DNA of 64,000 nt. Origin: Bolinopsis microptera. Lineage: Eukaryota > Ctenophora > Tentaculata > Lobata > Bolinopsidae. Below are positions 60,401 through 64,000 of the stretch, piece after piece. Below the pieces are notes generated by a model. The model worked only from the letters and a program-made list of their open reading frames with translations, ran no database searches and was not told where the DNA came from. The stretch's first letter is position 1. Every line of letters starts with the position of its first letter. Location: the NCBI RefSeq assembly GCF_026151205.1, contig NC_087072.1:15825669-15889668 (forward strand), read 5' to 3'. A program made the position numbers and the translations under genes.

Positions 60401-63369
60401 AACATTCGATAGGCCTATAATTACTCAATTTTAAATGAACAATATCTCAATGTATAATTTGATACTCGCGTAAAAAGAATTCTTTCCGATCAATTTTTCT
60501 GGAGTAAAGAGGAAATTTTCTAAGAATAATCCAAAATTGGTGACACAAACGTGACTAGATTTATCATCCCTCATTGTAAGATTTTAATCCTAAAAGTAAA
60601 TTTCCCTAAAATTGTCCGAGGGCCCACAATCTACATTCCCTTTTTCGAATCACATGTTGTATGGACACGTTCATTTGAGTTTGAGGATATTGGTAAATAT
60701 AAGTGACCCTATTAAAAGGCACAGTGTAGTTGAATTTGTCACACTATGAAATTACAAAAACCCTTGATGGTTAGGATAATCGTCTCATTCTCTAGGCTAA
60801 CTTTGTCACATAACGATATCTTAATCAGATGATAAGATATCGCTTAAATACGGCCGGCACGGAAATGGTTACATTGTCACACTATAAACATGTGACGGAG
60901 TAAATATGGACCCCTTGCTGCCGTTTTTGACCAAATTTTTGAGTGTCCAGTTGATTGGATGGGTACATATGACCATTACCTACATATTTGACGACTTTTT
61001 TCGTTAGATGGTGCACTCAGGTTTACTCTGTCACACATTTAAGAAAATATGTGAAGAATGTTTAGGGCACCCTGATAAGCAATGCTGAGTAGTTTAGGTT
61101 TATTTGATGGCCTGGAAGTGCTAGGAATTGTTATTATATTGCATATAGTCGTAAGGAATTAAAACACAGAAGGCACAAACAAGTTTACTTTGTCACATAA
61201 TCTTGATGATATCTGAACATGTGTGAAATTGAACAAATAAGGATATACCAGCTTAAACCCCTTATCTTGCGTACTATGGATCAAACAACACTGCTAGTAC
61301 CATGCACCAGTCACATAAATCATTATCGGGTGTAATATGTTAACAGTGTCACAATTAAACTACCGCAACATGGTCAAAAATAGGGTCATTTCGTCACACA
61401 AAAATTATTATAACTCTGTTAGCTCCTTGCTGGCAAAATAACTAGTTTATCGAAATTGTTTTGATGATAAAGTTACATAGTATTTTAATAGAGGTATAGT
61501 TCTTCAAAATAGGGACAAGACATGTTTACTTTGTCACATCAGTTATTATAAGAGTTAGGTAATCGTCATCACATTAACAGATCTTTTCGTAGTTTGGATC
61601 GATTAATATAGGCAATAAAGCATCCTATGCCAATTTTAACAGACTATCTTGATATTGTTGGGGCAGGGAAAGTTAATTTTGTCACATTTTCAGTGACTTT
61701 GACAAATGTAACCTAAAGTTGTTAAACTTGAGCTCTGATGTTCTGGACAATATTCTACCAATCGTTTCTGAAAGAATGTTGAATTCTAATAGAGTTATAG
61801 ATCTCCGAAATAGGGGCAAGACATGTTTACTTTGTCACATCAGTTATTATTAGAGTTAGGTAATCGTCATCACATTAACATTATATATTATTTTGTAGTT
61901 TGGATTGATTTATATAGGTAATAAAGCAGCTTATGCTAATTTTTACACACTATCTTGAAATTGTTGGGGCAGGAAAAGTTAATTTTGTCACATTTTTAGT
62001 GACTTTGACAAATTATAAGAGTTATTATAAGAGACTATTTCATTATATAATCATTGTTTTTAACCTATTTACGATTTCGTATCATTTTTTGTGACAATGT
62101 AAACATAAACTGATCTTAACTTGCATCAACTGCATTGTCATCATATAAAGTTTTCTCGCCTTTCAAATCAAAATCAGATATAAATAATTCGCCCAAAATT
62201 TAAAATTCCATATATTGTGACAGAATTAACCTCATTTCCCAATAACCAAGTGCCTGTATTAGCTAACTATTCAAAACGACATATTTTAGGGCTATGATGG
62301 GTACATCAACCATCAAATAATGAGTTAAAAGGGTTTTGAGGACACCTCACAGTAGAATAGAGGTATGGTATTCTGACTGTGACAAAGTTACCCAAATATT
62401 GCCTTGTAACCGTTCGATCCGTGCCCTTTAACCAACGTTGTATCATAATTGTTAGATTGACCTAATCTACTATATTTCAGACCAAGGGATGATAATTAGA
62501 CAACTACAGTTAACTAAGTCACACAAAATGTGACATTTGAAACATTATAGTGCTTAACAACAATAGATTTTCTTTCTGAGCAGTGCATATGGGAGTATGT
62601 GTTACGTGGCTAATGTTCAGAACTTCTGAACGTGCTAGGTTAATAGATGTCAAAATTAAGCCACTTACGTCGAAAACGCTATTATTTTTGTTTACCAATA
62701 TCCTCAAACTCAAATGAACGTGTCCGTATACACACAAACCTTTTTTCAGGACATGGTTGCCTGTACTTTGCAAAAGACATATCATAATTTTTGATAACTA
62801 CGATAAATGGTGCCAGCTGGCTGTTTTTCACTTGTGGGTTGTCAGAGAAAGTCACTTTAAAATAGCCATTTCTCAGTTCTAACACACTATTTTGAATGGC
62901 TATAGATAAATTGTTATTGTAGATTTTAATGTGGCCAAGCAAAAACGCACAAATGTTTCCGTGGCCCAGCTACAAACCACCAAGAACTGGCTATGGGCTT
63001 GCTTCACACACCGTGCTAGCGCTGGGAAGCCACAGAAAAAGAAAACTTGTATCTGGGAGGAAATTTTAAACTTTATGGATCTGGGCATATTTGTAGATTT
63101 ATACGTCATATAAAATATAATTAAAGTAGTCAATCCCCAATATTTACAATGCTCTTATAACTTTTAGGCGACGACTGCGCCAGAAAACATGCCGGACGTT
63201 GTGGATGACTTTGAAGTACCAGAGGAGGTAATGCTGAGGATCAGTGAGAGACCTGAGAATCTGGACAAGGTAGCAAATAGAGTACTAAAGTACGAGTTCA
63301 AGAAGAAGTTTCATGATTTTAGGGAAGGAAAGAAGTTACTTGTCCTTGATATTGATTACACTCTATTTG
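39470..63369 (+). CDS. UBLCP1: Ubiquitin-like domain-containing CTD phosphatase 1, first three coding exons (3' end outside the window)
   Basis: UBLCP1 dephosphorylates nuclear 26S proteasome, binding Rpn1 through its ubiquitin-like domain. Exons 39470-39620, 55031-55128 and 63168-63369 join with phases 1 and 0, giving the first 150 residues. Residues 1-83 are the UBL domain (ISVKIKWSGSEYPL, GVLPVRQKLCGISLKGK, KIMMMGTREE). Next come the acidic linker VVDDFEVPEE and EGKKLLVLDIDYTLF, whose D144, D146 and T148 are the HAD/FCP1 catalytic DxDxT. The rest of the phosphatase domain lies beyond 64000. Introns are 15.4 and 8.0 kb and contain a nested opposite-strand gene, three tRNA genes and many mobile elements. 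The ATG is one base after TTCAGG. Confidence 0.93.
39769..40172 (+). mobile_element. Short GC-rich TIR element with CCGAGGC repeats
   Basis: Bounded by AAGGGTCGACC (39769-39779) and its complement GGTCGACCCTT (40162-40172). The interior repeats ACCGAGGCCGAGGC many times, and one block (GCAAACCGAGGAATTGTCCT) occurs twice. A CGTGCACGC-TTC-GCGTGCACG hairpin sits at 40103-40123. The Arg/Pro-rich open frames across it come from the repeat. It lies in UBLCP1 intron 1 and abuts the next element. Confidence 0.7.
40176..45149. mobile_element. TIR element capped by G tracts, with 5-bp target duplication TTGCT
   Basis: The left end is nine G then TCAACCTCATTTTACC; the right end is the mirror, GGTAAAATGAGGTTGA then ten C. 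TTGCT flanks both sides (40171-40175, 45150-45154). TGAGGTAAAA is repeated within about 100 bp of each end. A second pair of long inverted arms lies inside (about 41026-41390 and 44680-45040); the left side has about 0.76 kb of extra sequence between terminal and inner arm. An 88-codon frame at 41460-41726 has one hydrophobic segment (LVVWYLALIVLAVAI) and is unrecognised. No transposase was found, so it is probably non-autonomous. An LTR element has inserted within. Confidence 0.85.
42307..44033 (+). mobile_element. Short non-autonomous LTR retrotransposon (TRIM/LARD-like), nested
   Basis: Two direct repeats, 42307-42980 (674 bp) and 43367-44033 (667 bp), both start TGTTGTAATATGG and end TTTTCTAT. 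They appear identical except for two indels of 5 and 2 bp. The element is flanked by AATAT (42302-42306 and 44034-44038). The interior is only 386 bp. A primer-binding-like TGGAGGCCACGGTGGGAT begins at 42984, three bases after the first LTR, and a purine run GGGTAGAGA precedes the second LTR. No gag or pol is encoded. Near-identical LTRs indicate a recent insertion into the G-capped element. Confidence 0.93.
45155..47279. other. UBLCP1 intron 1, repeat-rich stretch without a gene
   Basis: Contains the GTGGTGTCA-family copy at 46034-46305 (reverse orientation). A second dispersed repeat at about 46535-46665 (AAGCGGGCATAACCTGTCC) has a reverse-complement relative at 57485-57605. The rest is AT-rich and unassigned. 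Confidence 0.5.
46034..46305 (-). repeat. Dispersed repeat, GTGGTGTCA family, copy 2
   Basis: Reverse complement of the copy at 12921-13191. It starts at TTTACTGACACCACGGCATC and ends at CATACGGGTTCCTGCT. The phrases GACCCCCAAGTGGTGTCAAA and TCTTGAGTCTTGACACC are shared. Confidence 0.8.
47280..50482 (-). CDS. CD225/dispanin family two-pass membrane protein, nested in UBLCP1 intron 1
   Basis: Dispanins are small proteins with an intramembrane or transmembrane helix, a short conserved cytosolic loop and a second helix, acting in membranes of the endolysosomal or secretory system. Read on the - strand, exons 50372-50482, 48523-48597, 47518-47703 and 47280-47378 are all phase 0 and give 156 residues. 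The N-terminus has DEPPSYEQ (a PPxY WW-binding motif at 13-16) and a Pro/Gln/Gly/Tyr-rich region with QQGYPPQQGYPPQQ repeats. Helix 1 is LAWIACLCFFWPVGLVAVV (84-102), then KAHEAEQCVGRGDYEGGKRS matches the family's KA..A...GDYEGA..S loop, then helix 2 runs from WAIAAIITQLVL to the C-terminus. The specific subfamily is unclear. Intron 1 carries a 1.38-kb palindrome. Confidence 0.9.
48262..48482 (+). repeat. Dispersed repeat, GTGGTGTCA family, copy 3, folded into a hairpin
   Basis: Homologous to copies at 12921 and 46034 from GTTCTTATTCCTTGGCCAAT to GTCGTGGTGTCAGTAAAATG. At its left end GTCTTAACCTAAA..AAGTGGTGTC pairs with GACACCACTTTAGGTTAAGAC (48271-48323) around AAGA. It lies in intron 2 of the dispanin gene. 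Confidence 0.75.
48671..50051. mobile_element. 1.38-kb near-perfect palindrome capped by G28 and C15 tracts
   Basis: The left end is 28 G (48671-48698) and the right end 15 C (50037-50051). TTAA flanks both ends, which fits a TTAA target duplication. Arms of about 665 bp (48699-49367 and 49368-50036) are reverse complements with few mismatches. The centre is near 49367, in TTTGGCCGCC/GGCGGCCAAA sequence. Open frames on both strands around 48716 and 49822 are the same sequence read from each arm and are not genes. No transposase is seen. It sits in intron 1 of the nested dispanin gene. Confidence 0.9.
51437..51545 (+). repeat. Poly-C tract next to a dispersed repeat copy
   Basis: Seventeen C (51437-51453) are followed by a repeat containing AATCGATGTAT, GGACGCTGATTC and CCCATGACATAGGG. 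Relatives occur at about 59975-60050 and, reversed, at 12092-12132 beside another G tract. Confidence 0.65.
51621..54587. mobile_element. TIR element with mirrored arrays of TGAGGCTAAC
   Basis: The ends carry TATATGACCCTG..TCATTAG..AA (51621-51643) and its reverse complement (54564-54587). The left third is a tandem array of units of 306-313 bp starting at 51948, 52261 and 52567, each with three TGAGGCTAA sites. The right third is a tandem array of about 148-bp units (GTTAGCCTCA at 53805, 53952, 54101, 54250), with further sites near 53540, 53656 and 54390. The shared core GAGGGTGAAATGAGGCTAAC points inward from both sides. The middle (52930-53500) is unique. No transposase is recognised, so it is probably non-autonomous. 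Confidence 0.82.
55239..55310 (+). tRNA. tRNA-Glu (CTC), copy 1
   Basis: A 72-nt cloverleaf. Acceptor TCCGGCG pairs with CGTCGGA (one G-U), the anticodon arm is GTGG-CTCTCAC-CCAC with anticodon CTC (55272-55274), and the T arm is CCGGG-TTCGATT-CCCGG. TTTTT at 55312-55316 is a pol III terminator. It lies in UBLCP1 intron 2, 110 bases after exon 2. Confidence 0.92.
55576..55647 (+). tRNA. tRNA-Glu (CTC), copy 2
   Basis: Identical to copy 1 except C to T in the anticodon-stem approach (ATCTGTGG for ATCCGTGG). Followed by CTTTTTGG. Flanking sequence is homologous to that of copy 1 (AAGTAAGCAAAAT upstream, TTAATCAGTTGCGAATT downstream), showing duplication of a unit of about 340 bp. Confidence 0.92.
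55866..55937 (+). tRNA. tRNA-Glu (CTC), copy 3
   Basis: Identical to copy 2 over all 72 nt. Followed by ATTTTTGG. Flanks again resemble copies 1 and 2 (AATAAGCAAAAT upstream, TTAATTGGTCGCGA downstream) but have diverged much more than the tRNA itself. Confidence 0.92.
55950..57766. other. UBLCP1 intron 2, stretch after the tRNA cluster
   Basis: Near 56490-56740 there are two related segments, each with AAAAGTGCTTAAGT. Near 57485-57605 is a reverse-complement copy of the repeat at 46535-46665. No coding exon was recognised. Confidence 0.45.
57767..58114 (+). mobile_element. MITE with TIRs of about 43 bp
   Basis: The ends are AGGGTCTGCCCACACTACG.. and its reverse complement, extending through CATGTGGCGACGGGCCACATGGC, itself an internal palindrome. 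The same terminal phrase recurs inside at 57887-57930, and GTGTGTTTAGAGCTCCCGCC occurs twice, so the element is partly built of its own ends. No obvious target duplication could be fixed. No coding capacity. Confidence 0.85.
58290..58395 (+). mobile_element. Partial copy of the 16023 MITE
   Basis: Shares TTACCTTACCTGGGGACCTC, ATAGAGATTAGGCGGAATGA and CAGGCTGAGCGCCGCCCAGT with 16180-16337. The left TIR is missing. Confidence 0.7.
58396..60662. other. UBLCP1 intron 2, unassigned AT-rich stretch
   Basis: Contains a palindrome at about 59308-59349 (CACTTTTGTGAGAAAACGAG and its complement with one bulged base) and a dispersed repeat relic near 59975-60050. Nothing else was recognised. Confidence 0.4.
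60663..62725. mobile_element. TIR element with mirrored arrays of a TTTGTCACA motif, 4-bp target duplication GTAT
   Basis: Perfect 35-bp inverted ends at 60663-60697 and 62691-62725, starting GGACACGTTCATTTGAGTTT. GTAT flanks both sides. GTCACA occurs near 60738, 60805, 60876, 61030, 61192, 61348, 61393, 61533, 61681, 61834 and 61987, most often within GTTTACTTTGTCACA. In the right part the motif appears reversed (TGTGACAAAGTTACC near 62377, TGTGACAGAATTAACC near 62217, TGTGACAATGTAAAC near 62091). Two segments of about 150 bp (near 61510 and 61810) are duplicated. No transposase frame. Confidence 0.85.
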
Positions 63370-63785
63370 GTAAGCAATACTTTATTAGCGCGTGTTTACA
63401 GTTTGTTACCTTTAATTTTTGTATAGTACAGTCAAATCCGTCCTAATTTAAGCCTTTGTCGGACAAAATTCGCAACAAAGCGATTTTAACGGGATATGGT
63501 CGGGACAGGTCCCAGGAATCATTCCAGAGAGTTCCCAAAATCCTCGACTTCAGGAAAATCCACAATTACCACTTTTTTACCACTTTTTTACCACTTTTTT
63601 ACCACTTTGGTTTTCCGCAAATAAGTCACGTTCTGAATATCCTAGAAGATTCTAGTTTAAAGCATTGTGTTTAGAAAACAAAGAAAAACAACTTTTTCTT
63701 AAACAACTTTTTCAAAAATAAATTATTTAATTAATTAATTAAATAATTAATAAATTTTCAAATATTTCAAAAATACATTTTCAGC

Positions 63786-64000
63786 GGCCAGGTAGCGCAG
63801 TTGGTTAGAACGCCTGTCTTACAATCGTTAGGTTGCGAGTTCGAAACCCACTGACTGCCTGGTCGTGGGGTGAGCGTCGTCGACGTTCAGCTAAGGATCA
63901 TGAGTGGTCTATGCAGCCCCCCGGTCTACTCAGCCGAATACTCGAGAAATCGGGTGTGAGGGTTAAATGAGGAGCTGCACATTGCAGCAAAGTCTCGGAC
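63786..64000 (+). mobile_element. tRNA-derived SINE, cut by the window edge
   Basis: The first 79 bases look like a tRNA: GGCCAGG at 5' can pair with CCTGGTC, TAGCGCAGTTGG fits an A box and GAGTTCGAAACCC a B box. The anticodon stem does not pair, so this is a SINE head and not a tRNA gene. It is followed by an unrelated body rich in GC (GTGAGCGTCGTCGACGTTC) that runs past the window end. Confidence 0.65.

Noticed and set aside
62931-63113. 60-codon frame just before UBLCP1 exon 3
   Set aside because: No family motif, a shadow frame on the other strand of similar length, and it lies between an element and an exon acceptor.

Overview
This window looks like nuclear DNA of an animal. It is AT-rich and gene-sparse. 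The genes are split by GT-AG introns and encode conserved eukaryotic proteins, including TMEM231 of the ciliary transition zone, DPH2, lambda-crystallin/CRYL1, a roadblock dynein light chain, an ELMO-domain protein, a Rab GTPase, the proteasome phosphatase UBLCP1 and a CD225/dispanin membrane protein. Splice junctions were placed by joining reading frames to family sequences known from memory; no alignment was run. The window suggests a non-vertebrate, possibly early-branching metazoan, but the phylum cannot be fixed from it.

Layout. Positions 1-11000 hold a compact run of five genes, all on the + strand: the 3' end of TMEM231, DPH2, a penta-EF-hand protein, CRYL1 and DYNLRB. They are separated by 0.4-0.9 kb. 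Several start codons here and later lie 1-4 bases after an AG, as expected for 5'UTR introns or spliced-leader acceptors. Positions 12000-18600 are a cluster of repeats: a poly-G tract, GC-rich hairpins, a nested foldback and a MITE. Positions 19400-20320 hold a 5'-truncated non-LTR reverse transcriptase relic on the - strand. ELMOD3-like (20786-22733) and a tiny twin-CX9C protein resembling CMC4 (24827-24988) follow. Positions 25000-33000 are gene-poor and carry several minisatellites. A seven-exon Rab gene occupies 33014-38675.

From 39470 to the right edge the window is one gene, UBLCP1. Its first three coding exons are separated by introns of 15.4 and 8.0 kb. Those introns are filled with mobile DNA: a G-tract-capped terminal-inverted-repeat (TIR) element with a young LTR element inside it, a 1.38-kb palindrome, and two further TIR elements with dense arrays of a short motif. 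They also hold a complete four-exon dispanin gene on the opposite strand and three tandem tRNA-Glu(CTC) genes. The right edge enters a tRNA-derived SINE.

Most unusual are: (1) ten tandem copies of the DPH2 exon-1 end plus its splice donor; (2) a tandem relic of the Rab P-loop exon boundary; (3) several TIR elements built from dense, inward-mirrored arrays of a 9-15 base motif, one capped by G tracts with a 5-bp target duplication; and (4) six tandem hairpins just after the DYNLRB stop codon.
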